The notes under the pieces are model-generated. The model saw nothing but the letters and a program-made list of their open reading frames with translations, did not search any database and had not been told where the DNA came from. The position numbers and the translations under genes are program-made. From Comamonadaceae bacterium 2PF (lineage in GTDB: Bacteria > Pseudomonadota > Gammaproteobacteria > Burkholderiales > Burkholderiaceae_C), in contig SCMV01000002.1 in assembly GCA_005502875.1 (NCBI GenBank), positions 62,001 to 126,000 of the forward strand: a DNA stretch of 64,000 nt, read 5' to 3'. Within the stretch, counting starts at the first letter, position 1. Every line of letters begins with the position of its first letter. Shown here one piece after another: positions 30,723 through 40,500 of the stretch.

Positions 30723-30915
30723 CTCGGGATTATCGGTGCGGGAAACCGCAACTGGAGGAGCTCGCCCCGGCAGGTATATTTTCCGAGTGCCGCAATGCCA
30801 CCGTGTTGTGTGCGCACCTCGTCGAAACCGGAATGGCAGCGTTTATCCACGTTTTCTGCCATCCAGGCGTGTGGCCATACTCGGTTGCACGCCACCTTCA
30901 CCGGAGACTGAAACC

Positions 30916-33618
30916 ATGTCAGCCAACGATCCGCTGCTGTCCTCCAACCTGGACCAGGATCCTCAGGAAACCCGCGAATGGCTCGATGCCCTGTCCGGGG
31001 TCATCGAAACCGAAGGTCGCGCCCGCGCCCACGACCTGCTCGAGAACCTGCTCGACCACGCCCGCCAGGCTGGCATCGACATGCCGTTCTCGGCCACGAC
31101 GGCTTACGTCAACACCATCGCGGTGGAAGACGAGGCCCACCACCCTGGCAACCTCGACATCGAAGAGCGCCTGCGCAGTTACATGCGCTGGAACGCCATG
31201 GCCATGGTCGTGCGCGCCAACCGCCACAACCCACCCGACGGCGGTGACCTGGGCGGCCACATCTCGTCGTTTGCCTCGCTGGCGACCATGCTGGGCGTTG
31301 GCTTCAACCATTTCTGGCACGGCGACACCCCCGACCACGGCGGTGACCTGCTCTACATCCAGGGCCACTCGGCCCCCGGCATCTACGCCCGCGCCTTCAT
31401 GGAAGGGCGCATCACCGAAGAGCAACTGGCCAATTTCCGCCAGGAAGTCGGCGGCAAGGGGCTCTCCAGCTACCCGCACCCCAAGCTGATGCCGGAGTTC
31501 TGGCAGTTCCCGACCGTGTCGATGGGCCTGGGCCCGATCATGGCGATCTACCAGGCGCGCTTTTTGAAGTACCTGCATGCCCGGGGCCTGGCCGACACCA
31601 GCAAGCGCAAGGTCTGGGTGTTCTGCGGTGACGGCGAGATGGACGAACCCGAATCGCTGGGCGCCATCGGCCTGGCCGCGCGCGAAAAGCTCGACAACCT
31701 GATCTTCGTCATCAACTGCAACCTGCAGCGCCTCGATGGCCCGGTGCGCGGCAACGGCAAGATCGTGCAGGAGCTCGAAGGCGAGTTCCGCGGTGCCGGC
31801 TGGAACGTGATCAAGCTGCTGTGGGGCTCGTACTGGGACCCGCTGCTGGTGCGCGACAAGGACGGCATCCTGCGCAAGATCATGATGGAGATGGTCGACG
31901 GCGACTACCAGGCCTGCAAGGCCAACGACGGTGCCTTCGTGCGCCAGCACTTCTTCGGGCGGGACCCGCGAGCGCTGGAAATGGTCGCGCGCCTGTCCGA
32001 TGACGACATCTGGCGCCTGCAACGTGGCGGCCACGACCCGCAGAAGGTCTATGCGGCGTACAACGCGGCCGTGAACCACACCGGCCAGCCCACCGTGCTC
32101 TTGATCAAGACGGTCAAGGGCTTCGGCATGGGCAAGAGCGGCGAAGGCAAGAACACCGCCCACCAGACCAAGAAGCTGACCGACGAGGACATCAAGCTCT
32201 TCCGCGACCGCTTCAACATCCCGGTGGCCGACGAGGACATCGAAAAACTCCCCTTCATCAAGCCGGCAGACAACACGCCCGAGATGAAGTACCTGCTCGA
32301 GCGCCGCGCCGCCCTGGGTGGCGCGCTGCCCAAGCGCCGCCCCAAGGCCGACGAGACGCTGCCGGTGCCGGGCCTGGATGCGTTCCAGAGCATCCTCGAG
32401 CCCACCCAGGAGGGCCGCGAGATCTCGACCACGCAGGCCTTCGTGCGCTGCCTGACCCCGCTGCTGCGCGACGCCAACCTGGGTCCGCGCGTGGTGCCCA
32501 TCCTGGTGGACGAGGCCCGCACCTTCGGCATGGAAGGCCTGTTCCGCCAGATCGGCATCTACGCGCCGGAAGGCCAGAAGTACACCCCGGTCGACAAGGA
32601 CCAGGTCATGTACTACCGCGAGGACAAGGCCGGCCAGATCCTGCAGGAAGGCATCAACGAAGCGGGCGGCATGAGCTCGTGGGTGGCGGCGGCGACGTCG
32701 TACTCGACGAACAACCGCGTGATGATCCCGTTCTACATCTATTACTCGATGTTCGGGTTGCAGCGCATCGGTGACCTGGCCTGGGCCGCGGGCGACATGC
32801 AGGCACGCGGCTTCCTGTTGGGTGGCACCTCCGGGCGCACGACCTTGAACGGCGAAGGCCTGCAGCACGAAGACGGTCACAGCCAGCTGGTGGCGGGCAC
32901 CATCCCGAACTGCCTGAGCTACGACCCGAGCTTCGCGCACGAAGTCGCCGTCATCATCCAGGACGGTTTGAAGCGCATGGTCGAGAAGCAGGAAAACGTC
33001 TTCTATTACCTGACCCTGCTCAACGAGAACTACGCGCAACCGGGTCTGAAGCAAGGCACCGAGGCCGAGATCATCGCCGGCATGTACCTGCTGCAGGACG
33101 CCGACAGCAAACACAAGCTGCAGGTGAACCTGCTGGGCGCGGGTTCGATCCTGCGCGAATCGGTGGCGGCCAAGGAGCTGCTGGAAGCCGACTGGGGCGT
33201 GGGCGCCAACGTCTGGAGCTGCCCAAGCTTCAACCTGCTGGCCCGCGAAGGCCAGGACGTCGAGCGCTGGAACCTGCTGCACCCGACCGATGCACCGCGC
33301 GTGCCGTTCGTGACCAGGCAGCTCAGCCGAACGCAAGGCCCGGTGGTGGCTTCGACCGACTACGTCAAGGCGCTGCCTGAGCAGATCCGCGCTCACATCC
33401 CGCAAGGTCGCTCGTTCAAGGTGCTGGGCACCGATGGCTTCGGCCGCAGTGACTTCCGGTATCGCCTGCGCGAGCACTTCGAGATCAACCGTCACTACAT
33501 CGTCGTGGCCGCGCTGAAGTCGCTGGCCGATGAGGGCAAGCTGCCCGTGTCCAAGGTCGCCGAGGCGATCGCCAAATATGGCATCGACACCGAGAAGCTC
33601 AACCCGCTGTACGCCTGA
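30916..33618 (+). CDS. aceE: Pyruvate dehydrogenase E1 component (homodimeric type)
   Basis: Thiamine-diphosphate E1 of the pyruvate dehydrogenase complex; it decarboxylates pyruvate and acetylates the lipoyl arm of AceF. The 900-residue protein is the homodimeric gammaproteobacterial/betaproteobacterial type (E. coli 886). Motifs: GGHISSFASLATMLGVGFNH, the ThDP fold CGDGEMDEPESLGA...NCNLQRLDGPVRGN, and a C-terminal transketolase domain (YDPSFAHEVAVIIQDGLKRM). The ATG at 30916 has a GGAG ribosome binding site 9 nt upstream; the frame is open further upstream to 30631 but only antisense to the kinase gene. It begins the aceE-aceF-lpdA operon. Confidence 0.97.
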   Translation: MSANDPLLSSNLDQDPQETREWLDALSGVIETEGRARAHDLLENLLDHARQAGIDMPFSATTAYVNTIAVEDEAHHPGNLDIEERLRSYMRWNAMAMVVRANRHNPPDGGDLGGHISSFASLATMLGVGFNHFWHGDTPDHGGDLLYIQGHSAPGIYARAFMEGRITEEQLANFRQEVGGKGLSSYPHPKLMPEFWQFPTVSMGLGPIMAIYQARFLKYLHARGLADTSKRKVWVFCGDGEMDEPESLGAIGLAAREKLDNLIFVINCNLQRLDGPVRGNGKIVQELEGEFRGAGWNVIKLLWGSYWDPLLVRDKDGILRKIMMEMVDGDYQACKANDGAFVRQHFFGRDPRALEMVARLSDDDIWRLQRGGHDPQKVYAAYNAAVNHTGQPTVLLIKTVKGFGMGKSGEGKNTAHQTKKLTDEDIKLFRDRFNIPVADEDIEKLPFIKPADNTPEMKYLLERRAALGGALPKRRPKADETLPVPGLDAFQSILEPTQEGREISTTQAFVRCLTPLLRDANLGPRVVPILVDEARTFGMEGLFRQIGIYAPEGQKYTPVDKDQVMYYREDKAGQILQEGINEAGGMSSWVAAATSYSTNNRVMIPFYIYYSMFGLQRIGDLAWAAGDMQARGFLLGGTSGRTTLNGEGLQHEDGHSQLVAGTIPNCLSYDPSFAHEVAVIIQDGLKRMVEKQENVFYYLTLLNENYAQPGLKQGTEAEIIAGMYLLQDADSKHKLQVNLLGAGSILRESVAAKELLEADWGVGANVWSCPSFNLLAREGQDVERWNLLHPTDAPRVPFVTRQLSRTQGPVVASTDYVKALPEQIRAHIPQGRSFKVLGTDGFGRSDFRYRLREHFEINRHYIVVAALKSLADEGKLPVSKVAEAIAKYGIDTEKLNPLYA

Positions 33619-33636
33619 CGCCTGCGAGGACCACAC

Positions 33637-35001
33637 ATGGCCACGATTGAACTGACCGTCCCGGACATCGGGGACGTGAGCGACGCAGCCGTCATCGAGC
33701 TGCTCGTCAAGCCGGGCGACACCGTTCGCGCGGAACAAAGCCTGATCACCATCGAGTCGGACAAGGCGTCGATGGAGGTGCCCTCCTCACAGGGGGGCGT
33801 GATCAAGGAGCTGAGGCTGAAGCTGGGTGACAAGGTCAGCCAGGGATCGGTGATCGGCTTGCTGGAGGTGGGGGAGGGTGGCGCGAGTGCTTCGGCGCCC
33901 CATGCTGCGCCAGCGGCACCTGCCGCCCCGGCCGCAGCGCCCGCACCTCTTTCCGCTTCTGTGCCGGCGCCTGCGGCAGCCAGCAGCGAGCCTTCGCCTG
34001 CAGCCGAGCCGGCCCCGCGCACCAGCCCGACGGCTTCACTGCCACCGGCCGAAGCACCGGCCACGGGGCAGATCGCCCACGCTTCACCCTCGGTGCGCCG
34101 TTTCGCGCGCGAGCTGGGCGTGGATGTTGCCAAGGTCGCTGGCACCGGCCCCAAAGGCCGCATCACCCACGTCGATGTGCAGAACTTCGTCAAGGGTGTG
34201 ATCGCGCAGGTCGCCTCGGGTGCCGTCCCTGCCGCATCTTCGGGTGCGGGCAGCGCCGACCTCGGTGGCATGACCCTGCTGCCCTGGCCCTCGATCGACT
34301 TCACCAAGTTCGGTCCCATCGAGCGCCAGCCGCTGTCGCGCATCAAGAAAATCTCGGGCGCGAACCTGCACCGCAACTGGGTGCGCATCCCGCACGTCAC
34401 CAACAACGAAGAGGCCGACATCACCGAGCTCGAAGCCTTCCGGGTCAAGCTCAACGAGGAGCACGCCAAGGCGGGCACCAAGTTCACGATGCTGGCCTTC
34501 CTGCTCAAGGCCTGCGCGGTGGCGCTGCGCAAGTTCCCGCAGTTCAACGCCTCGCTCGATGGCGATGACCTGGTGCTCAAGCAGTACGTGCACATCGGCT
34601 TCGCGGCCGACACGCCCAATGGACTGGTGGTGCCCGTGATCCGCGACGTGGACCAGAAATCGCTGAGCCAGCTGGCGCTGGAGACCGCTGCGCTGGCGGC
34701 CAAGGCCCGCGAAGGCAAGCTCACGCCGGCCGACATGAGCGGCGGTTGCTTTTCGATCTCGTCGTTGGGCGGCTTCGGGGGCACGACCTTCACGCCCATC
34801 ATCAACGCGCCGGAGGTGGCCATCCTGGGCGTGTGCCGCTCGGCCATGAAGCCTGTGTGGAACGGCAGCGAATTCGTGCCTCGCCTGATGCTGCCGCTGA
34901 GCCTGAGCTACGACCACCGCGTCATCGACGGGGCGTCGGCGGCCAAGTTCAACGCCTACCTGGCGGCGCTGCTGGCGGACTTCCGCCGGGCACTGGTGTA
35001 A
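33637..35001 (+). CDS. aceF: Dihydrolipoyllysine-residue acetyltransferase, E2 of pyruvate dehydrogenase
   Basis: E2 core of pyruvate dehydrogenase; it transfers acetyl from lipoyllysine to CoA. The 454-residue protein carries only one lipoyl domain (1-77; lipoyl K43 in IESDKASMEV), whereas E. coli AceF has three. A long Ala/Pro linker (about 80-145), a subunit-binding domain (SPSVRRFARELGVDVAKVAG), another flexible stretch and the catalytic domain ending in YDHRVIDGASAAKF follow. It lies 18 nt after aceE with a GAGGA ribosome binding site, and 11 nt before the E3 gene. The second lipoyl domain of the complex appears to be on E3 instead. Confidence 0.96.
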   Translation: MATIELTVPDIGDVSDAAVIELLVKPGDTVRAEQSLITIESDKASMEVPSSQGGVIKELRLKLGDKVSQGSVIGLLEVGEGGASASAPHAAPAAPAAPAAAPAPLSASVPAPAAASSEPSPAAEPAPRTSPTASLPPAEAPATGQIAHASPSVRRFARELGVDVAKVAGTGPKGRITHVDVQNFVKGVIAQVASGAVPAASSGAGSADLGGMTLLPWPSIDFTKFGPIERQPLSRIKKISGANLHRNWVRIPHVTNNEEADITELEAFRVKLNEEHAKAGTKFTMLAFLLKACAVALRKFPQFNASLDGDDLVLKQYVHIGFAADTPNGLVVPVIRDVDQKSLSQLALETAALAAKAREGKLTPADMSGGCFSISSLGGFGGTTFTPIINAPEVAILGVCRSAMKPVWNGSEFVPRLMLPLSLSYDHRVIDGASAAKFNAYLAALLADFRRALV

Positions 35002-35012
35002 GGGGCGTCGAC

Positions 35013-36935
35013 ATGGCATTCATCGACATCCCCGTGCCCGACCTGGGCGACATCGCCGACGCAGCGATCATCGAGATCCTCGTCAAGCCTGGCCAGACTG
35101 TGACCGCCGAGCAAAGCCTGATCACCCTGGAGTCCGACAAGGCCTCCATGGAGGTGCCTTCGCCCCATGCCGGGGTGGTGGGCGAGATCAAGGTCAAGCT
35201 GGGCGACCGGGTGGGGCAGGGGCACGTGATCCTGACGCTGGACGTGGTGGGGGCGGCATCTGCCGCCTCTGCGTCAGCCGCATCCCATGCGGGTGACGCG
35301 CCATCGGGGGCCTCTGCCGCAGCGACGGCCACCACGTACTCCATCGCGCCTGCTTCCGCTTCCGCCGCGCAGGCGGCGGTTGCCTCGGGCGGCTCGTCGC
35401 CCGCAGGTGCCGGCTCGTCCCCGGTTCGAAGCGCCGAACCAGCGCGCGCACCCGTGGCCACGCCAACTGACACCGACTGTGATGTCCTCGTGCTGGGCGG
35501 CGGACCTGGCGGCTACAGCGCCGCCTTCCGCGCCGCCGACTTGGGGCTCAAAGTCATCCTGGTCGAGCGTTACGCCGAGCTGGGTGGCGTCTGCCTGAAC
35601 GTGGGTTGCATTCCGTCGAAGGCGCTGCTGCACGTCGCCGCCGTGATGGACGAGGTCAAACACTTCGGCGACCTGGGCGTGAGCTTTGGCGAGCCGACGC
35701 TGGACCTGGCCAAGCTGCGTGCGCACAAGTCGGGCGTGACGGGCAAGCTCACACAAGGCCTGGCGGCCATGGCCAAGGCCCGCAAGGTCGAGGTGGTGCG
35801 CGGCTACGGCAGCCTGGTCGATGCGCACACGCTGGTGGTCGAGGTGACCACCGGCAGCGCCCAGGACAAGACCGGCGAGAAGCGCAGCCTGCGGTTCAAG
35901 CGCGCCATCCTGGCCGCAGGTTCCCAAGCCGTGCGCCTGCCTTTCATGCCCGATGACCCGCGCGTGGTCGACTCCACCGGCGCCCTGGCGCTGGCCAGCG
36001 TGCCCAAGAAAATGCTGGTCATCGGCGGCGGCATCATCGGCCTGGAGATGGGCACGGTGTATTCCACGCTGGGCGCGCGTATCGACGTGGTCGAGATGGG
36101 CGATGGCCTGATGCCCGGTGCCGACCGCGACCTCGTCAAGGTCTGGGACAAGGTCAACGCGCACCGTTTCGATCGCGTCATGCTCGGCACCAAGACGGTG
36201 GCGGCCGAGGCCACGCCGGCGGGCATCAAGGTGAGCTTTGCGTCCGCCAAGGAAGGCGAGCCCGCGCCCGAGCCCGCCGTGTACGACCTGGTGCTGCAGG
36301 CCGTGGGTCGCTCGCCCAATGGCCGCAAGATCGGCGCCGACAAGGTGGGTCTGGCGGTCAACGAGCGCGGCTTCGTGCCCGTGGACAAGCAGATGCGCAG
36401 CAACGTGCCCAGCCTCTTCGCCATCGGTGACCTGGTGGGCCAGCCCATGCTGGCGCACAAGGCCGTGCACGAGGGCCACGTGGCGGCCGAGGTGATCGCC
36501 GGTGAACTGCTGGGCGACGAAAAGCTGGCCCGTGCGGCCTTCGATGCGAGCGTGATCCCCAGCGTGGCCTACACCGACCCGGAAATCGCCTGGGTGGGCC
36601 TGACCGAAGACCAGGCCAGGGCGCAGGGCAGGGCGGTCAAGAAGGGGCTCTTCCCGTGGGCGGCGTCAGGCCGTGCGCTGGCCAATGGGCGCTCGGAAGG
36701 CTTCACCAAGCTGCTGTTCGACGCCGAGACGCACCGCATCGTCGGCGGCGGCATCGTGGGCACGCACGCGGGTGACCTGATCGGTGAGATCGCACTGGCC
36801 ATCGAGATGGGCGCCGACGAAGTCGACATCGGCAAGACCATCCACCCCCACCCGACGCTGGGTGAGAGCGTGGGCCTGGCCGCCGAAGCGGCGCATGGCA
36901 CCTGCACCGACCTGATGCCGGTGCGCAAGCGCTGA
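35013..36935 (+). CDS. lpdA: Dihydrolipoyl dehydrogenase with N-terminal lipoyl domain (pyruvate dehydrogenase E3)
   Basis: A 640-residue E3 in which a lipoyl domain (about 1-78, lipoyl K43 in LESDKASMEV) is joined by an Ala/Ser-rich linker (about 80-152) to a full E3. The E3 part has the FAD motif LGGGPGGYSA, redox cysteines C194 and C199 in [16 protein letters not shown] motif GGGIIGLEMG, AIGDLVGQPMLAHKA and catalytic HPHPTLGE. Lipoyl-bearing E3 proteins of this kind are known from Neisseria and Cupriavidus/Ralstonia pyruvate dehydrogenase complexes. The lipoyl domain closely resembles that of aceF 1.4 kb upstream, suggesting domain duplication. It is distinct from the simple E3 in the suc cluster. 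Last gene of the aceEF operon. Confidence 0.96.
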   Translation: MAFIDIPVPDLGDIADAAIIEILVKPGQTVTAEQSLITLESDKASMEVPSPHAGVVGEIKVKLGDRVGQGHVILTLDVVGAASAASASAASHAGDAPSGASAAATATTYSIAPASASAAQAAVASGGSSPAGAGSSPVRSAEPARAPVATPTDTDCDVLVLGGGPGGYSAAFRAADLGLKVILVERYAELGGVCLNVGCIPSKALLHVAAVMDEVKHFGDLGVSFGEPTLDLAKLRAHKSGVTGKLTQGLAAMAKARKVEVVRGYGSLVDAHTLVVEVTTGSAQDKTGEKRSLRFKRAILAAGSQAVRLPFMPDDPRVVDSTGALALASVPKKMLVIGGGIIGLEMGTVYSTLGARIDVVEMGDGLMPGADRDLVKVWDKVNAHRFDRVMLGTKTVAAEATPAGIKVSFASAKEGEPAPEPAVYDLVLQAVGRSPNGRKIGADKVGLAVNERGFVPVDKQMRSNVPSLFAIGDLVGQPMLAHKAVHEGHVAAEVIAGELLGDEKLARAAFDASVIPSVAYTDPEIAWVGLTEDQARAQGRAVKKGLFPWAASGRALANGRSEGFTKLLFDAETHRIVGGGIVGTHAGDLIGEIALAIEMGADEVDIGKTIHPHPTLGESVGLAAEAAHGTCTDLMPVRKR

Positions 36936-36962
36936 GCGACGGGCCCTCACTGCGCTGACAAG

Positions 36963-37002
36963 ACAACGCCCTGGTGCGGTGATGAACCGCCCAGGGCGTT
37001 GT
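36963..37002. other. Long perfect hairpin between convergent lpdA and MAPEG genes
   Basis: A 12-bp perfect inverted repeat (ACAACGCCCTGG at 36963-36974 with CCAGGGCGTTGT at 36991-37002). An inner 4-bp GCGG/CCGC extension after one bulged T leaves a 7-nt loop. It lies 27 nt after the E3 stop and 59 nt before the end of the opposing MAPEG gene. No T-run follows on either strand, so it is a bidirectional 3'-end structure or terminator candidate rather than a classical terminator. Confidence 0.6.
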
Positions 37003-37061
37003 GCTTCGTGCAGCATCGGCCGCCCAGCCGACCGCGTGGTCAGCCGTTCAGCCTTCGCAGC

Positions 37062-37469
37062 TCAGAGGGGCAGCTTCAGCGTGGGCGCGAAGATGGCGAT
37101 GGTGACAGCCAGGCCGGCACCCCACACCACGCTGCGCAGCGCAGCGACGTTGGCGAAGTACAGGGCGGTGTAGACCAGTCGGATGCCGATGAAGGCCATG
37201 GCCAGCTGGTCGGTGCGGACCTGGTCGAGGCCGGCGAACTGCGCGGCCAGCACGGCAAACACGAACAGGGGCAGGGCTTCGAAGCCGTTGTTCTGTGCGG
37301 CAGCGGCGCGGGCCTTCCAGCCCGACTGTTTGGCAGCCCAGTCACGCGGGTTGTTGTTGTCGTAGCCGCCTTCGCTGCGGCGCTTGCCGGCGGTGGCGGC
37401 CTTGGCGGCGCCCATGGTGACGATGGGCAGGACGGCTGCGATCAGGACGCAGGTGTTGGCGATGCTCAT
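37062..37469 (-). CDS. MAPEG family membrane protein
   Basis: A 135-residue four-helix membrane protein of the MAPEG family (membrane-associated proteins in eicosanoid and glutathione metabolism). Features: N-terminal helix VLIAAVLPIVTMGAAKA, the NNNPRDWAAKQSGWKARAAA cytosolic loop, the conserved AAQNNGFEALPLFVFAVLAA segment, and RLVYTALYFANVAALRSVVW. Bacterial members of this subgroup have no proven substrate, so glutathione dependence is only a family expectation. A strong AGGAG ribosome binding site precedes the ATG. Convergent with the aceEF operon and 130 nt downstream of dnaE2; there is no sign that it belongs to the SOS cassette. Confidence 0.87.
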   Translation of the reverse strand: MSIANTCVLIAAVLPIVTMGAAKAATAGKRRSEGGYDNNNPRDWAAKQSGWKARAAAAQNNGFEALPLFVFAVLAAQFAGLDQVRTDQLAMAFIGIRLVYTALYFANVAALRSVVWGAGLAVTIAIFAPTLKLPL

Positions 37470-37599
37470 GCGTGTCTCCTAGTTTGGTTTGTGCTGAATG
37501 CGCACAGAGCGATGGCATTCTAGTTTGTGACAAGGCGCGTTGTCGAATTGAATTTCATCGCTGAACGCCGGTTCGTGTTGTGGCAACGCCATGGCCCCT

Positions 37600-40500
37600 T
37601 CAGTGAAAATCCCGACTCCTGGGGCTCAACCTCCCCAGCAGTGGCGTGAGGTCTTTGAGGAATTGCGCCACCAGGTGGCAGACCTCGCCCTCGCGCTGCC
37701 AAACGCCGTAGACGGCCAGCAGGCGTGAATGGACCAGTTCGGCGCGCTGCCGCGCCTTCAAATCGGGTTTGACGACGACGTTGACCGACCCGGTTTCGTC
37801 TTCCAGGGTCACGAAGACCACCCCTGAAGCCGTGCCCGGCTGCTGGCGCCCGACAACGATGCCGCAAGCCCGGGCCAGCCTGCCTTTGGGCAAGGTGTGC
37901 AGCTCGGTGGATGTTTGCAGGCGCTGCGCTTGAAGCCGCGGCCGCAGCAAAGCCAGGGGGTGCCGCCGCAGCGAGAGCCCCAGTGAGGCGTGGTCAAAAA
38001 GGATGTCTTCGCCTTCCGGCGGGGCGGGCAGGCTCAGCGTGTTTTCGGCCACCGGTGCTTCGCGCAGCAGCACCGGCGCGCGGTGCAGGGCCGAGGCGTC
38101 CCAGACCTGCTGACGTCGGTGACCGGCCAGGCTGCGCAGCGCGTCACCAGAGGCGAGGGCGCGCACTTCGGCCTGCTCCAGGCCGGCGCGGCGGGCCAGT
38201 TCGTCCACGTTGATGAAGGGCGCACGGCGGCGCGCCTGCTCGATGCGCTGCACGGCTTCATGACCCAGGCCGCTGACCAGGCGCAGGCCAAGCCGCACGG
38301 CAGGCTGGTCGGGGCGGTGCTCGACATCGGCATGCGCCTGAGGCCAGGCCGAAGGGTCGGCGCCATCGAAGCCTTCGGGCACCTCCACCAGCGTGCAGTC
38401 CCAGTCGCTGTGCGCCACGTCAGGCGGCAGCACCACCACGCCGTGGCGGCGCGCGTCCTGCACCAGTTGGCTGGGCGAGTAAAAGCCCAGCGGCTGCGCG
38501 TTGAGCAAGCCGGCCAGGAAGGCCGCCGGCTCGTGGCATTTGAGCCAGGCGCTGAGGTACACCAGCTTGGCGAAGCTGGCGGCATGCGACTCCGGGAAGC
38601 CGTACTCGCCGAAGCCTTCGATCTGGCTGAAGATCTGCCCGGCAAAGGCCTGTGAATGCCCGTTGCGCGTCAGGCCCATGATGACCTTGTCGCGAAAGCG
38701 GTGCACCCCACCTTTGCGTCGCCAGGCCGCCATCGAGCGCCGCAGTTCATCGGCCTCGCCGGGTGTGAAACCCGCCGCCATCACGACGATCTGCATCACC
38801 TGCTCCTGGAAGATGGGCACGCCCAGGGTGCGCTGCAGCGCCGCTTCCAGCCCATGCGGGCAGGTGAGCGATGCCGGGTCCTGCCTGAAGCGCTCGCGCG
38901 CCTGCAGGTAAGGGTGCACCATGCCCCCCTGGATGGGCCCGGGTCGCACCAGCGCCACCTCGACCACCAGGTCGTAGAAGGTGCGGGGACGCAGCCTGGG
39001 CAGCATGCTCATCTGAGCACGACTCTCGATCTGGAAGACGCCGATGGTGTCGGCGCGGCAAACCATGTCGTAGGTCGGCACGTCGCCGTCAGGGATGTCC
39101 TGCATGCCGAACGGCGCACCTCGGCGCTGAGACACGAAATCGAAGGTCTTGCGCAAGGCGGTGAGCATGCCCAGCGCCAGCACGTCGACCTTGAGCAGGC
39201 CCAGCGCGTCGAGGTCGTCCTTGTCCCACTGGATGATGCTGCGCTCGGGCATGGCGGCGTTCTCGATCGGCACCATGCGGCTCAGCGCCCCCTTGGCGAT
39301 GACGAAGCCGCCGGTGTGCTGGCTCAGGTGCCGAGGAAAGCCCATCAGCACGCCGCTGAGCTCTTGCCACAGGCGCATGCGCCGCTCGCCTGGGTCGAGC
39401 CCAAGCTCTTGCATCCGCTCTGGTTGCAGGCCCTTGCCGTCCCACCACTGGTGGTTGGCCGCGACCTGTTCGATCAATTCGGGCGCAAAGCCCAGGGCCT
39501 TGCCCACGTCGCGCAGCGCGCTGCGGGTGCGATAGCGGATGACGGTGGCGGTCAGCGCGGCGCGGTCACGTCCGTACTTGTTGTAGAGGTACTGAATGAC
39601 TTCTTCGCGGCGCTCGTGCTCGAAGTCGACGTCGATGTCGGGCGGCTCGTTGCGCTCTCGCGAGATGAAGCGCTCGAAGAGCACCGTGCTCTGCGCCGGG
39701 TTGACCTCGGTGATGCCCAGGCAGTAACAAACGGCCGAGTTGGCGGCGCTGCCACGCCCCTGGCACAGGATGCCTTGCGAGCGAGCGAAGCGCACGATGT
39801 CGTGCACGGTCAGGAAGTACTTCTCATACCCAAGTTCAGCGATGAGGTCGAGCTCCTTGTCGACCTGTTGGCGCACCTCGGGTGGCACGCCGAGCGGGTA
39901 GCGCCAGGCTGCGCCTTCGAGGCTGAGGTGACGCAGGTGCGATGCCGGTGTCTCGCCCGCTGGCACGACTTCTTCGGGGTACTCGTACCTCAACTCGGAG
40001 AGCTTGAATTCGCATCGGGCCATGACCTGCAGCGTCTCGGCCAGCAGCTCAGGCGGGTAACGGCGGGCCAGGCGCAAGCGGCTGCGCAGGTGGCGCTCTG
40101 CATGGCGGGCCAGGGCCAGGCCACAGTCTTGCAGCGGTTGGCCCAGGCGAATGGCCGTGAGCACGTCTTGCAGCGGCTGGCGCGAGCGCACGTGCATGCA
40201 CACATCACCGGCAGCGACCAGCGGCAAGCGAGCGGTTTGCGCCACGGCCCGCAGGGTGCGCAGCCAGGCGGCATCGTTCAGCGTGTGGTGCAGCTCGGCC
40301 ACCAACCAGCAGCGCCCCCGAAAAAGGCGTCGCAGCCAGCTGGCCTGGTCCAGCAGCTCTTCGGTGCTGGCACCTCGGCGAGGGCGCAGCAGCACGACGC
40401 AATCGCCCAATTCGGCCGCTTGGATGTCGCGCCGCCACAGCGTGGCCTGGCCTTTGCCTGTTGCGCTGCGTCGCAGGCGGGTGATGAACTCGCACAGCAG

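Noticed and set aside
30723-30915. PdhR-type operator or strong promoter before aceE.
   Set aside because: No AATTGGT-N3-ACCAATT palindrome and only weak -10-like hexamers (TATATT at 30775, CATACT at 30876) without suitable -35 boxes.
30919-33738. A 939-residue open frame antisense to aceE.
   Set aside because: No recognisable motif, and it spans exactly the strongly biased aceE gene.
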